Assembly (NCBI GenBank): GCA_949316235.1
Contig: OX438744.1
Span: forward strand, 32,422,778 to 32,486,777
Source of the DNA: Oegoconia quadripuncta
Lineage: Eukaryota; Arthropoda; Insecta; Lepidoptera; Autostichidae
Length of the DNA: 64,000 nt
Reading direction: 5' to 3'
Shown here: piece after piece, positions 1 through 10,589 of the stretch
Layout: every line of letters starts with the position of its first letter
Numbering within the stretch: the stretch's first letter is position 1
Translations under genes and position numbers: made by a program
Notes under the pieces: generated by a model
The model's input: only the letters and a program-made list of their open reading frames with translations
Told to the model about the DNA's origin: nothing
Database searches by the model: none

Positions 1-102
1 CGCAATTTTGCAAGTAAAATTAGAAGCATTTCCCGCTTCAGTTTCGTACAGTCCTCTTCTCCTCTTCTTCTTAGCGAGTCGATGGCAAAAATATCAAATT
101 CT

Positions 103-329
103 TTAGGACCAGAATGTGGCCACGGGTACAGCATTGTCTGTGGCATTATAGAGGTCCTGTACCGTACAAGTATCGGGACACGCAGGGCAGCATGGAAGAT
201 GCCCCATAGTTTGTGGAGTGACGCCGTACAAGCACCGATTGTCGTCCGTGTAGCCCCACTTGGACATTTCTCTCGGCATCTACCGACTCACGCAGTCTAT
301 AGAGTGACTCCCATACGGGCCATTCCAGG
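103..329 (-). pseudogene. Broken LINE reverse-transcriptase C-terminus (family N)
   Basis: Read on the minus strand, this stretch encodes a degenerate non-LTR retrotransposon C-terminus. The frame carries PQTMGHL followed by a cysteine-rich run and TCTVQDLYNATDNAV, and ends at TAA (complement of 103-105). It aligns by eye with the copy at 56173-56415, which has PQTMARL and TCTLEGLYSTSDDAV in the same order. This region is the Cys/His zinc-binding tail after the reverse transcriptase domain in several LINE clades. An in-frame TAG lies upstream, so it is not functional. Overlapping open frames on both strands are chance or shadow readings. Confidence 0.6.
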
Positions 330-423
330 TCGTGACCCGATGGAAGCTTCTTTGCAGGTGTTATAATGACAGTGTATGACAATACATTTATATTATAGAC
401 ATGAACTGATACTGCAGCCAGGA

Positions 424-530
424 TCTCTCCATAAGGGTTTTAAATAAGTAAATAAATAAAAGGTATTTATTCACCACAAAGTTAATTGATAATAAATTAG
501 GTCAAACTGTGATGAAAAGGTAGGGACTCA
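424..530 (-). repeat. LINE 3' tail-like repeat, AAATAAATAAA plus TTCACCACAAAGTT
   Basis: An (AAAT)n-like run followed by TTCACCACAAAGTTAAT and a block with ACTGTGAT recurs at about 29560-29660. The A-rich microsatellite end beside a unique block looks like the 3' end of a retroposon on the minus strand. The parent element is not identified. Confidence 0.4.
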
Positions 531-848
531 GCAGATTTGCTGATTTTCAGTCCCCCCCAAGTAGAGTAGTTGCTGCCACCAAGGAATTAATTACTATTAC
601 TCCATGAATAAATTTAAACATTAACTAAAAGTAAACAAAAACAAAAATCTATATCTAAAATCAACTCAAAAACAACTGCAAGTGATAAACCATAAAAAGC
701 TAGACACGAGAAGGTATCATATAGGTAGGTATTTGGTAATATTTCAATACTTATGTGTGAATGTATGTTTTCTTCTGCAGTTAATAGCACGGATACAAAA
801 ATTTGTATACATGGAAAGATTAGAATAGTATGTGATAATTATGATCTA

Positions 849-1060
849 GCCGCCTGGCTAGCTACCACCAACTTGTCTAAATCTGCCGACAAGCAGCTAT
901 GTTAATAGCATTGTGGTATTCCGATTGTCAGAGATAAGATAGCCAGTCCCCCAAATGTGTTGGGGTTTCCAGATCAGTACGCTTCCACCTTCGATCTCAT
1001 CTTCACTTAACATCAGGTGTGATTGAGGTCAAGTACGAACCCGTCGTTCATAAAAAAAAA
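849..1060 (+). mobile_element. SINE-A copy, 5'-truncated, with poly(A)
   Basis: Contains the family A body in order: CCGCCTGGCTAGCTACCACC, the AGCAATGTTAATAGCATTG-like block, GATAAGATAGCCAGTCCCCC, TCACTTAACATCAGGTGTGA and a final A run. The tRNA-like head is absent. Family A full-length copies (8241, 32143, 39165, 61291) are about 300-365 bp. Confidence 0.8.
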
Positions 1061-1395
1061 TGATGAAGTATTAAAAGCTAGTTTTCAAAAGTGTTTCCCA
1101 TGTAGAACTTACTCAATTCAACTCCTGTAAATACCACGTGTCTTAATATACGAGAACCATTTGTGTTTGTTTTAATTTGGTAGAAGCTTGCACGGTCTAT
1201 TTAGTTAGGTGGTAAGATGATTTGGAAGTTTAACATTAAAATAATATTTGATTAGGTAATGTCGTCTTGTCACTGTGTACAATTCTTATCTTTCTCTGTG
1301 GCACGTCTTTCTAGTTGTGTTAAACCGGGAAGTTAGTTTATAATTTTTACTTATTTTTTTGACAATAACAGCAACAAGAGTAATAGTATTATTAA
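1061..1395. other. Unannotated spacer
   Basis: AT-rich sequence. I see no repeat family or coding signal here. Confidence 0.4.
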
Positions 1396-1419
1396 CAAAA
1401 AAATTACAACACAATACAG

Positions 1420-1602
1420 GTGAGTGCAGTGAGCTGTCAACAAACTCCATTTCAGCAAAAGCTGCAGCAATTGCCACAGCGCTGGTATTCTGAGCAGCCC
1501 AGCATTAAGAGCCTACAATTTGGACAAGTTGTGCAAATACATACGTGTTACATATCCTTAAAAATAGACAAAGGTGGTTCATCTGGAGATGAACTGATTA
1601 AG
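1420..1602 (+). CDS. Possible internal coding exon, product unrecognised
   Basis: A 183-bp, 61-codon open stretch begins after an AG (1418-1419) and ends at AG followed by GTAAGT (donor GT 1603-1604), a strong insect splice donor. The peptide is Gln-rich at first (PFQQKLQQLPQRW) and then mixed (QFGQVVQIHTCYISL). It looks more like protein than most open frames here and matches no repeat family in the window. The acceptor is weak: the upstream tract is A-rich, and the frame stays open back to a stop at 1393-1395, so the true 5' edge could lie elsewhere. CAG/GTGAGT at 1417-1425 could instead be a donor. I do not recognise the protein. If real, it is one exon of a plus-strand gene whose other exons I cannot place. 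Confidence 0.35.
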
Positions 1603-1626
1603 GTAAGTAGCCGTGAATCAACATAG

Positions 1627-2599
1627 ACTTCAACTTGAGTCAACAGAGCACAAACTTCGATGGTGAGATAATGTCGGTTCCATCACACGTTTGAAATGAC
1701 CTTTAGGGATTTACTCTAAATTCCCAAAGTCCACCGAAGTGGTGTGCGCCAGGAGGTATAAGATGCCAGTTAGTTTAATAAAAATTAAACATTATTATGA
1801 ATTTAGACTTAATATTTGTACTGGTATTTTATGGTCAATACCCTCTCCAGAGTGGTCAGGTTGTACACACCACCATTGGGGATGTAAGACTGTCAAATCT
1901 GTATACTTTTATTCTCCAATGCAATGATCTAAACTCCACAAAATAAAAAAAAAACTTCATTCCACACCAAACCTAGCGAAGCAACTGTTTACCACTGTGA
2001 ACCAATATTGACGAGCGTGAACCAGAATCCATAATACCAATAAGCTACTGTACGCCTCCCGGTCTCGCTCGGTAAATATTGGACGTACTTAAAACGTATT
2101 CCGGGAATATCTTTTAGTGTTACAGTGAGATATTGTGGGTAAACTTGTCTATGGTATGTGCTACCATCGATTCTGGCCCTAAGTATGCTAGTAATAGAGC
2201 TGTAGGCAGTGTCAAAATATAATGGATGGGGTACGGTAGTTTGCTGATACTAATTGACGAGTAGGTGTTGCGATGGTGTGTAATTTACTATGATTTTCAA
2301 CTATTATTTATAAGTATTGTAGACGTATCGATCCCGGAAGAGAGAAGCTTTATTTTGTAAGTCAAATTTGAAAATCCTTTGAATATTATTATATCATCCA
2401 AATACACTACCAACGTTGTTAAAAGTTAAATATCTCAAAAGATTTTCATCAAATATAGCTAATAACTTACCCCCTCTTTTAGTCTTAAATATAAAACTCA
2501 AATTGGGCTATGTAATACTGAGATACATACGGACAAAACTAGACACACACATAAGTCAAACGTTGTTTGTTGAGGTTAAAAATTACATCTGAAATCGGC
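1627..2599. other. Unannotated spacer
   Basis: About 1 kb of AT-rich sequence. A block near 2425-2525 weakly resembles a LINE-tail motif also seen near 20790, 27840 and 57535. Nothing else recognised. Confidence 0.35.
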
Positions 2600-2690
2600 A
2601 ATCAGCATCACCAGTCCATAAACATCCCACTGCAGGGATGTAGACCTTCCCTCATATTGAGAGAGTATGGGCCATAGTCTGATTGCGGAC
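2600..2690 (-). mobile_element. SINE-C / RTE-like tail fragment
   Basis: The reverse complement reads TATGGCCCATACTCTCTC, CATCCCTGCAGTGGGATG and TTTATGGACTGGTGATGCTG. This matches copies at 16508 and 19578. The tail ending in GATGAT-like repeats is typical of RTE-type 3' ends in Lepidoptera. Confidence 0.65.
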
Positions 2691-3764
2691 TTAAAAATCG
2701 TCAATATAATATATTAATTACCGGTCCGATTATTTACTCCCGGAGAATGTATCAATCCTAGTTTATACAATTGGAGGCGGGATTAACTCCCCAGAGAAGA
2801 ATGAGCAAGATATTCGAGTGTTTCTGTTCTTACCCCTGCCTATGGAGCGTAATGTTTTCGGGTATATCTGTGTAGATTTCTATGTTACTTCTGGCTAACC
2901 CTGCTTGACCGATTTTAAAGTACAAGGTACTTAATCCCCATAGAGAGTCATAGGATACATTTTATGGTAAATTGATCCAACATGGCGGCGCTCACAACAT
3001 ACATATGTTGGGTTTTTTTGATTTTAAATAGTAAATAACATTTCTAAATAACGATTAGACTAAATCGCCGAGCAGTTCACATCCATGCTTGCTTATCATG
3101 AAATAGTCAGAAATTTTATAATAGTAAATAATTTCTGTTTCATCAATAAAAAATATGAAATAATTTGACTTTAGTTCGTACTTTCCCAGTTAGTACCGTG
3201 CTATAAGGTTTACGTTTTATTGTCGTTTTAAATTTATTTAAAAGCGCTGTCCAAACCAATATCTACTTACAGATTATTCTTATAATAACCACAGGCCGTT
3301 CAAAAAAAAAAGACACAACATCAACAATTTCCAAGCACAACCCTATTCAAATGGCATGTTAAAACTCATAATTTTCACAAATCCTCTAGCCCTCATTGTG
3401 AAAGACATATTTAACCTGTCATGCACCATTCTATGGCACAATACGGTACAATGGGACGATATTCACCACACTTGAGCCCCAACAGTAGCACTTGTTCAAA
3501 TAAAAACCTATCTGGGATTAAATAAATTTGCTTTTAAATCCCTTCTTCAATGCTAATGCTCGGAAAAATTATTGTATAATTTGACAATAAGTTTGGTTCA
3601 AACTTTCCAAGTAAGTCCCGTTCCGTATGAGCTTAGGTGTGGACAATGATCTAGAAAATTTAAAAGACACGACAAAATTTTGATTGGGAGAATGCTCAGC
3701 ATCAATCATACCTACATATACACGTAACGCAAGGTAATGAAGGTCTCTGGAAAACTATAGGGGA
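2691..3764. other. Unannotated spacer
   Basis: AT-rich sequence with homopolymer runs. No repeat family or exon recognised. Confidence 0.35.
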
Positions 3765-3816
3765 AATCCTATGTATCAATAGTGGAAGTCCTGCAGCTTA
3801 TATGATGATGATAATC
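3765..3816 (+). mobile_element. Degenerate LINE 3' tail ending in GATGATGAT
   Basis: The order TCCTATG, AGTGGAAGTCCTGCAGC, TATGATGATGAT resembles an eroded version of the tail at 41490-41570 (TTTGTCCAGCAATGGACGTC, CGGCTGATATGATGATG). Confidence 0.35.
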
Positions 3817-4167
3817 AAGAATTAATGTTTTGATGTTAAACTATAAAGGAATTCGAAAAAAACTAGTAATATCCACTCCGTACACCAGTTCATATTATTA
3901 AAATTTGTTGATACCAAATTGTACAACACTATGACTTGAATTATATATTATATATCATATAAATTTTACAAGGGATCGTCATAAATACTAAAGCAGCAAT
4001 TAATGTAGGCCCTCGGGGCCCGCTCGTAACGAACAAGTATTATTATTGTGTTATATGGTCAGTAATCAGAGTATAGCATTGTGTAATAAAGCTTTAGAGG
4101 TCTCCTAAATAAATACGTACTTTTTATCGATCAACTTAGACTTTTTGTATATTTCTCTCAATATACT

Positions 4168-4316
4168 GCTGGTTGGTGGTAGGGCATTTTAAATGTCCGC
4201 CTGGCTACCTACCACCATCTTATCTAAAGCTGCCGCCTAATAGCATTGTTGTGTTCCGGTTGTGAGAGATAAGATAACCAGTCCCCCAAATGTGTTGGAG
4301 TTTCCGAGTCAGTACG
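4168..4316 (+). mobile_element. SINE-A fragment, cut off by a LINE end
   Basis: Begins in GGTTGGTGGTAGGGCATTTT and runs to GAGTCAGTACG, where it stops abruptly at the minus-strand CR1-like fragment beginning at 4317. Head and poly(A) are missing. Confidence 0.75.
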
Positions 4317-4616
4317 AGCAGTTTTTAAAGCTACTGCTTGTTCAAAAGGCAATTTTCCCCTGAGAAGAACAAGCAAGAAACTCGAGAGGTTGCTCTTAAA
4401 AAAAAAGGCTTTTATATTACAAAATTATTAATTATTATTTTATATTATAATATTTCATTATTAATTGTGAAATAGCCTGGTTATGCGAACTGGCTGGTTA
4501 TGTCCATGAACGTTTATCATCTAAATAATCTGATATTTTATAATATGCTTTCTAAGTTTCTGTTTTATAGTATCTTTAAATTTATTGAAAGGAAGATTTT
4601 GTATATCACCAGGAAC
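4317..4616 (-). mobile_element. CR1-like LINE 3' end (family K), 5'-truncated
   Basis: Same family as copies at 12262, 20625, 34600, 38125, 44108 and 54170. On the minus strand it reads through the end of ORF2 (ATCAGATTATTTAGATGATAA encodes the SDYLDD-type ending) into a 3' UTR with the conserved GCTATTTCACAATTAATAAT block. The terminal hexamer repeat is missing here. Confidence 0.7.
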
Positions 4617-4855
4617 TAGTTAATACTGAATATTTCGTAAATATTAAAATACGTCATTAATAAACTGATTCCTGAGATCATTACGTCCCTGTTTACGTTT
4701 ATCCAAACACAGGGGGAATCGAACCAACCACAGCGCCCACTCGCATTCCTACAAAAACTGGTTTCCTACCCAACGGCCTATTAGCTCTGTTTAGTTTTAG
4801 GGTTTAATCTAGAACCACCTCTTACTAACGAGTAGTCATGATTGTAAATGATCAG

Positions 4856-5022
4856 TGTGCGAAGTGCGAGTTTTGCTTAGCGTTTACGTAAAAAGTATCT
4901 ATGAAAAAAATCGTTTTGCAAACTATCCGCTAGAGGCGCTGCATATTTCTTCATTCAAATCGTCACGTAAACGTGAACGCGGTAGTAAAGTTAAGTCGAC
5001 ACAAAACTCACACTCCGCCCTC
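4856..5022. mobile_element. Imperfect inverted-repeat element (possible MITE)
   Basis: The left arm, near GTGCGAAGTGCGAGTTTTG, pairs imperfectly with the complement of CAAAACTCACACTCCGCC at the right. GCGTTTACGT and ACGTAAACGTG also face each other. The centre holds GCTAGAGGCGCTGC, repeated near 45820. No clear target duplication was seen. Confidence 0.35.
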
Positions 5023-5092
5023 TGACAAACGCTATAATCTGGCTTTGTAGGGGATGAGGAAATTAGAATTTAATAGTTCATGTAATGGTATA

Positions 5093-5306
5093 TGGTTGGC
5101 CCTACGCATTTTAAATGTCCACCTGGCTAGATACCTACTTGCCGCCAAACAGCAATGTTAATAGCATTGTTGTGTTCCGGTTGTCAGAGATAAGATAGCC
5201 AGTTCCCTAAATATTTGGGTTTCCGAGTCAGTACACTTCCACCTTCCCTCATCTTCACTTAACATCAGGTGTGATTGAGCTAACACGTTTTGAACAAAAA
5301 AAAAAT
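5093..5306 (+). mobile_element. SINE-A copy, head missing, poly(A) tail
   Basis: Family A body from TGGTTGGCCCTACGCATTTT to the A run at 5296-5306, with the conserved TCACTTAACATCAGGTGTGA block. Confidence 0.75.
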
Positions 5307-5540
5307 TAATTTAAAGCTCACAATTGAAGTTTTATCCCACTATGAGATAAATTTGCCGTTGTATTCAGGTGTTTGATTTCTTTTTTAATTACCTCTTTTC
5401 TTAGTTTATACTACGCGTTTTGTAAAACACTCCCATATTTAGTTCGTGCCTTTTTGAGAAATTTTACTGTTGGTTGCATCTTTCGTATGTACCTATTGGT
5501 TGTGTTAATAGTTGCTCTACAAAGTAAAGATGATCATTAC

Positions 5541-5736
5541 TATATCTATATCTTTGCACACATACACACAGCGCCATCTAATTCCACACTAAGCACAAAT
5601 ACATTTTTTTTGTAAACAAATACATAAATAAATGAAAAACATCCATAACTCGGGAACACATGCCCTTAACGGGATTCGAACCCCCGACCTTTTGGTATAG
5701 CAGTCAGAATTTTTAACCACTACACCAAACAGGTCG
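5541..5736 (-). mobile_element. SINE-B copy with tRNA-like head
   Basis: The minus strand starts CGACCTGTTTGGTGTAGTGG (box-A-like), then GGGTTCGAATCCCG-type box B, a CCGAGTTATGGATGTTTTTC block, and the 3' block AGATGGCGCTGTGTGTATGT. It recurs at 15955, 38493, 46231 and 58524. It is a retroposon rather than a tRNA gene, since a long non-tRNA body follows. Confidence 0.75.
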
Positions 5737-7671
5737 TGTTACTGTAGGAACCTTGTAGTGGACTGTGTAGGGCTGGTCACAATAAACGTCCAAGTAGTAT
5801 TTCTGTAAGTCCTTTATTTTGCACTTTAAAGTTAGTTGACACTGTTAATAATGGATAGCGTGTTCATTCGCGAGAGACCATAGAGCAGAGCCCCTCGTTG
5901 TTGCCATATAAAATAACATATAGTTTAAATTGAATGTTGCCAGCAACAATTACAACTCGGGAGTTAAATACTTCTGCAACAATAATTTTATAAAAATACT
6001 TAGCATTTTATGTGTCTTTTCCCGGTGTTTTATTGGTCACTTTCACAACCGCTTCTAGCGGCGGCGCGCTACCATTTCTTTTCCAATATTTGAATATCTC
6101 GGGCAGGAAGGCGTCGACTTGACAAAGGAATTAAAATGACTTCAATTCGAAGTCTAAATATTTTTGTAAAATCCGACGGTTTTTGATTTTACTATCTTTA
6201 GATATTTACGATACAGGAATAGAAATTCGAATTCTTAGTTCTATTCGTCAGTCAGGATATGACAGGCTATCCTAATTCGATATCCAGGAATGATTAGGTA
6301 TTTTTGTGATCTTCTTCCACTGATCTTACAACTTAAGTTATCTCTAACCGAAAGCTAACAAAACAATACCTTCCGTCCTAACCGAGATAATCCCGAACGC
6401 ACGCCGCCTAAATCAACGTCAAGATAACGTCCTAACATATTCGCTGGGGTAGGTACTACGAGTTCCGGATATAACTCGCAAGGTACTCACTTTTAGCGAT
6501 AAGTGGTCAGTGATTACGATATATCATTTTATTGAATATACACGCCTAAGAACGCAAATGATATACTTACAGGATTTGATGTTAAAAAAACATAGGTTCG
6601 GTTACTTACGTAATTTATGAAGAATTACAATTTTATAAATCAAAAATTTTGAGCTATTGAGTATTTTTGCTTGATTGGTGTATTTAATTATTTGCAATAC
6701 TAAAATTTCATTTTAAAATCTTAACTTTACATTAGAAAGCTTTGTCCAGCAACTATAATAAAACATCACTTGAGCTATATGTTTCCTCTAACGGAGTCAT
6801 AAATAATGTTTTTTGTCAAGCCGAGCGGCCATCGGGAGGCCCGCAGCGGGTGACGTGATGGCATTATTTGACCGCACTCTACTGAAGATATTTGGTGCGC
6901 TTTAAACACATGTACGCTTCTGAATCTTTAAGCTCCTTCCGCATGTTTATATCATCAAAAACTTTTGTAATATTTTTAAGTACCTACCTATTTCTGCCTT
7001 TAACGTAGGTAATTTTAAAAATTATCCGAGTAGCGAAAACCCGTTAAATGTTAGTTTTATAATAGCCATTCAAACAGTAATACTCTTTGCTTTATCCGCA
7101 TAAATAACAACGAACTACTTTCTAAAGTGCGAGTTTCTTGTGAGTTTACTAACAATGGTAACTTAACACAACATTCGACCGGGATGCGCGCACGCAGGTA
7201 GCTCGCACTGTTACGTTAACTGACAGGGCAAACTGTCATTATCACCTGCAACTAGTTACTGGTACCGTCACCTTCAAAACTCTATGAGTATAATGTGTTC
7301 GTTACATACCAAAATATTATTTTCTACGTTGCTATCTTTTGTAGAAACACCGGGATCTCCTTGACCAACTAGACGTCATCTTAAAAATACAGTCAGCACG
7401 ATCCTTCATATAAAATTCGCCTCTTCAGTTTGGACTCAGGCTTCATTACCTATAAGGCTTGGAGATCGGGTGTTCGCAATATTTCGAGTATCTCTGGGAC
7501 CTTTAGGAAATATTTATACTATTTCAAACAAGATGAAATCCGAGATTGCTTGGACAATAATCTGTCCGGATGATGAGGCCTGGACAACCCTTAGCTTCTC
7601 GCATTAGCCACTCTGCAATTTAGTGCGGAAGTCTCCTTGAAATGTTAAGGTAAATACATTCCACAGACGGA
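5737..7671. other. Unannotated spacer, about 1.9 kb
   Basis: Mixed composition. GC-richer patches occur at 6030-6110, 6370-6500 and 6815-6860. I found neither a repeat family nor an exon with convincing splice sites. Confidence 0.35.
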
Positions 7672-7714
7672 CATGGGCATCAAACATATACCCCATTTTT
7701 ACGTCGGGGGTTAA
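7672..7714 (-). repeat. CCCCCGAC hairpin motif (family H)
   Basis: The reverse complement AACCCCCGACGTAAAAATGG is one of five related short motifs in the window (also near 19045, 28608, 46140 and 58416). In better copies it forms a stem around an A-rich loop and is followed by GTGTTTGACG-like sequence. Confidence 0.45.
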
Positions 7715-8150
7715 AAGTTCCTATGCTTAATTTAACAATATCATTTATGTCTTCTCTCCGGCTCTAAATTACTTAATACGGCTGACTGTACATACAGAGG
7801 GCTATATATATACGAGACTGGAGATTATAATAGTAAATATGTTTGTTTTGAACGGATTTTCCAAGATATAATAGGTATACTTCCTCTTAGATCATAATAA
7901 TCCAACATCATTTATAATGGTTTGGACATGACTTAAGGTGCCTTAGTAATGAATACCATTACCTAACAAGTTTTGTTATCATCTGTTTTGTTTACAAAGC
8001 TTATTGAAAAATATTTCTACAAGCTATAATTCTATTAGATTGTGATAAGAATGGCGAACATGATATAAAAAAGCAGCCAAGTGTTCCGTTAGTACAATTA
8101 ATACTTACCTTTTTATTAACGCTTTTTATTAATATTATTTACTAATAGAA
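7715..8150. other. Unannotated spacer
   Basis: AT-rich sequence. Nothing recognised. Confidence 0.35.
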
Positions 8151-8169
8151 GAAAATAGAGACAACTATA

Positions 8170-8237
8170 AAAATGGAAGAAAACGAATCAAACCAGACTC
8201 CAAAACATGTATTCAGCTCCGAAATCTAAGCTAGGTA
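8170..8237 (+). repeat. Left arm of direct repeat flanking a SINE-A
   Basis: AAAATGGAAGAAAAC through CCGAAATCTAAGC is repeated at 8624-8692 with few mismatches. The two arms bracket the SINE at 8241-8606. At about 66 bp they are far too long for a SINE target duplication. Confidence 0.7.
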
Positions 8238-8240
8238 CCG

Positions 8241-8606
8241 TTTCCGTGGCTCAATGTAAACAACATTGGGTTTACGATTCGGAGGTCACGGGTTCGCTCC
8301 CCAGCGAGGTACATGATTTAGTATTCGGTTTGGTTGGTGGTAATTTTAAATGTCCGCCTGGCTAGCTACCACCATCTTATCTAAATCTGCCGCCAAGCAG
8401 CAATGTTAATAGCATTGTTGTGTTCCGGTTGTCAGAGATAAGATAGTCAGTCCCCCAAATGTTATCATTATTATTATTATTATATTATTATAGACGAGCA
8501 GCATTACTCGGGGTTTCCGGGTCAGTACGCTTCCACCTTCGACCTCATCTTCGCTTAACATCAAGTGTGATTGAGGTCAAGTACCAAACCGTTATGCTTA
8601 AAAAAA
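8241..8606 (+). mobile_element. SINE-A, full length with internal (ATT)n insert
   Basis: Has the tRNA-like head: box-A-like TGGCTCAATGT, then a box-B-like GGGTTCGCTCC. The family body follows, ending in an A run. An ATTATTATT tract and about 20 bp of extra sequence (roughly 8463-8508) interrupt the block that normally reads CCCCCAAATGTGTTGGGG. This is one of the few copies retaining the Pol III promoter boxes. Confidence 0.8.
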
Positions 8607-8623
8607 TATATTATTTACTGATA

Positions 8624-8692
8624 AAATGGAAGAAAACTAATCAAACCAAACTCCAAAACACGTATTCAGCCCCGAAATCTAAGCAAGGTAAA
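8624..8692 (+). repeat. Right arm of direct repeat flanking a SINE-A
   Basis: Near copy of 8170-8237 (AAAATGGAAGAAAAC, then CCGAAATCTAAGC). See the left arm. Confidence 0.7.
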
Positions 8693-8871
8693 AAAATTTG
8701 TTCAAGATCGCTATGATGTGGGAGGGTGTACCCAGAATGCTTACCTTTTTGATATGAAAAGTAATGCTAACCTACTAATTCTGTTTCCGTCACTTAACAA
8801 TGATTGATTTAGGATTGTTTACTTAGTTGTTTTTGTAAATTTCAAGGTTCTAGATATTTTTTCAATTTTTA

Positions 8872-8998
8872 ATATATTTCTGACCCTTTCACCAGTCATC
8901 TAGTCCCAAACTAAGCAACGCTTGTGCTAGGGATACTAGGAAACTCGCAACCGTAGGTTTCGCAGACAGGGTCACTATCCACTACACTAATCGGTTAT
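8872..8998 (-). mobile_element. SINE-B2 copy, internally deleted
   Basis: The minus strand reads CGATTAGTGTAGTGGATAGT, GACCCTGTCTGCGAAACC and GTTGCGAG, then jumps to GACTAGATGACTGGTGAAAG. The fuller copy at 59328-59555 has about 90 bp between these blocks. Confidence 0.6.
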
Positions 8999-9289
8999 GG
9001 TAGATAGAAGTACCTTATAGGTTTTGATCACCATTTTTCTACAGGACTTGCTTGATGTTGAGCTGTCCGAAGGAAAAGCTAAGCGATCCTATAAAAGCCC
9101 CGTTTTTACCTTACATCCTAAATACTTTGACATTTAGGAGGAAGTACTCGTTTCTGTTTCCTCTGGTTTAGGTTCCAAGTTGCTCTGCTCCTTAGGGGAT
9201 AGCTGAAAATCAGTGTTTTGCTCAATGAGCAATCTAATACACTGAGCTATGACCCATTTGTACTGCTGCAGCACACACATGCGTTAGTG

Positions 9290-9417
9290 TTACAATATTA
9301 TGTTATTGTTGTAAATGTGTTACCTTATCTGTGTATCAATATGTATAAGCTAAATGTATGTGTGTGACTGTGGAAACAAATAAAGGCTTTATCTATCTAT
9401 CTATCTATCTATCTACT
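9290..9417 (+). mobile_element. LINE 3' end with (TATC)n tail
   Basis: A TGTGTGACTGTGGAAACAAA block runs into AATAAAGGCTTTATC and then six TATC units. AATAAA plus a tandem tetramer is the 3' structure shared with 25246 (minus), 44538-44642 and 61777-61921. Only the tail is recognisable. Confidence 0.6.
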
Positions 9418-9829
9418 CGTAAGGTTTAATAACATCCAGAGTCCCCTAAGCCTGACCCGTATCTTTCATAACGCAAGATCACAATTATAATCATCTGCTA
9501 ACAAACTGTTTGCACCAGGATCTGTCCGTCAGTTGAAGGTAACGCGGGCATCCTGTCTGTATGTCCGTCAGATAAGATATCAACTCTAAAACGCTTGAAA
9601 CACACCAATGCTTGACTGTTTAATATGTGCATTGGGAGACTTAAGTTACGGCTTAAAGTCTACTTTGACAGAGCAGAGATACTTGGAAACAGTAAGGGTT
9701 TTTGTTCATGTCTGCTACAAGTAAGCTAATCCAGCTCTTATGGTACATTATAGTTTTTTTTTATAAATAGGATCAACCCGTTTCCTCCAGTGAATGAGGG
9801 ATGTACTGTAAACATAATGTACTTAATTG
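9418..9829. other. Unannotated spacer
   Basis: Nothing recognised. Confidence 0.35.
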
Positions 9830-10056
9830 GTCACATTGGGATTGTGAGGCAAAGTACCCATTACGCTGGCAGAGTTTCCCCGCTGGATGGAGATACTTAA
9901 GCGTTGAGCGAGAAAACAGACAGCTCTCGAGTCACCAGTGATATGAAATTTTAAAGAAAAATTGAAGAGCGTCGGCCCCCAAGAACCTAAGGTTACGATT
10001 TCGAAAGCCAGAAAAACGTATTCAGAGCCAATGTCCTTATATTTATCTGTTGACAC
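9830..10056 (-). pseudogene. LINE ORF2 C-terminal fragment
   Basis: The minus-strand frame contains IVTLGSWGP, then GDSRAVCFLAQRLSISIQRG and NSASVMGTLP. This matches, from memory of the family, a conserved post-reverse-transcriptase peptide in insect LINEs (pattern ETLG.WGP ... TGD.RA..FL.QRLS.AIQRGNA.S..GT). The fragment is about 75 codons long and open. Nothing homologous was seen upstream of 10056, so it is 5'-truncated. There is no sign of host use. Confidence 0.65.
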
Positions 10057-10075
10057 AAAACAAAATATGTCCTAA

Positions 10076-10411
10076 AAAGATTTAGCCGTAAAATTTTCAA
10101 TACAGGAAAGACGAATAATGGCTCCAACACACATTAAAAGGTTTATAGAATTGCGGTCGGTATATAATGTAACAGTCAAAAGCAAACGTGTGTTACATAG
10201 AACTAAACACGATCCTAAAGTATCACTTACCGACGGATTTGCCACGTTTTGCGTCAAACCCGTAAATAACATCCCGCTTGACACACCTTGCGTTTTTTCC
10301 GACGAAATCCACGTGAGTCTTCGCCGAACAACCCCCGTTGAAATCGCCAAAAGTGTCGAGAAATCATTAAAATTGGACACAAAAGAAATTGTTTTGTGTT
10401 CCCGAAACTAG
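10076..10411 (+). CDS. Unrecognised ORF, 111 codons
   Basis: An open frame on the plus strand ends at TAG (10409-10411). The first ATG is at 10118, giving 97 residues. A possible acceptor (TTTTCAATACAG) ends at 10105. Codon use is mixed and CpG-containing, and no repeat in the window overlaps it. The opposite strand is also open for 102 codons, which weakens the coding case. GTGAGT at 10312-10317 could be an internal donor. No domain recognised. Confidence 0.2.
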   Translation, partial: KDLAVKFSIQERRIMAPTHIKRFIELRSVYNVTVKSKRVLHRTKHDPKVSLTDGFATFCVKPVNNIPLDTPCVFSDEIHVSLRRTTPVEIAKSVEKSLKLDTKEIVLCSRN

Positions 10412-10589
10412 TTTCACAGATATGGAACGACAAAAAAGTGTATTTTGATGTCTAAATAGACACGTCTCAGGTAGAAGGGCTGGGTAATGGACACTGTTCT
10501 CGGCGCTCGGTAAAAGAAATGTCATTAATTCTAACGATGCGATGCGGCTCGGCCGGCCCACGGTTTGTGGAGGAAATTTATTTTTAGGG

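Noticed and set aside
82..366. 94-codon ATG ORF near the window start
   Set aside because: The minus strand of the same stretch carries a recognisable LINE C-terminus, which explains the sequence better.
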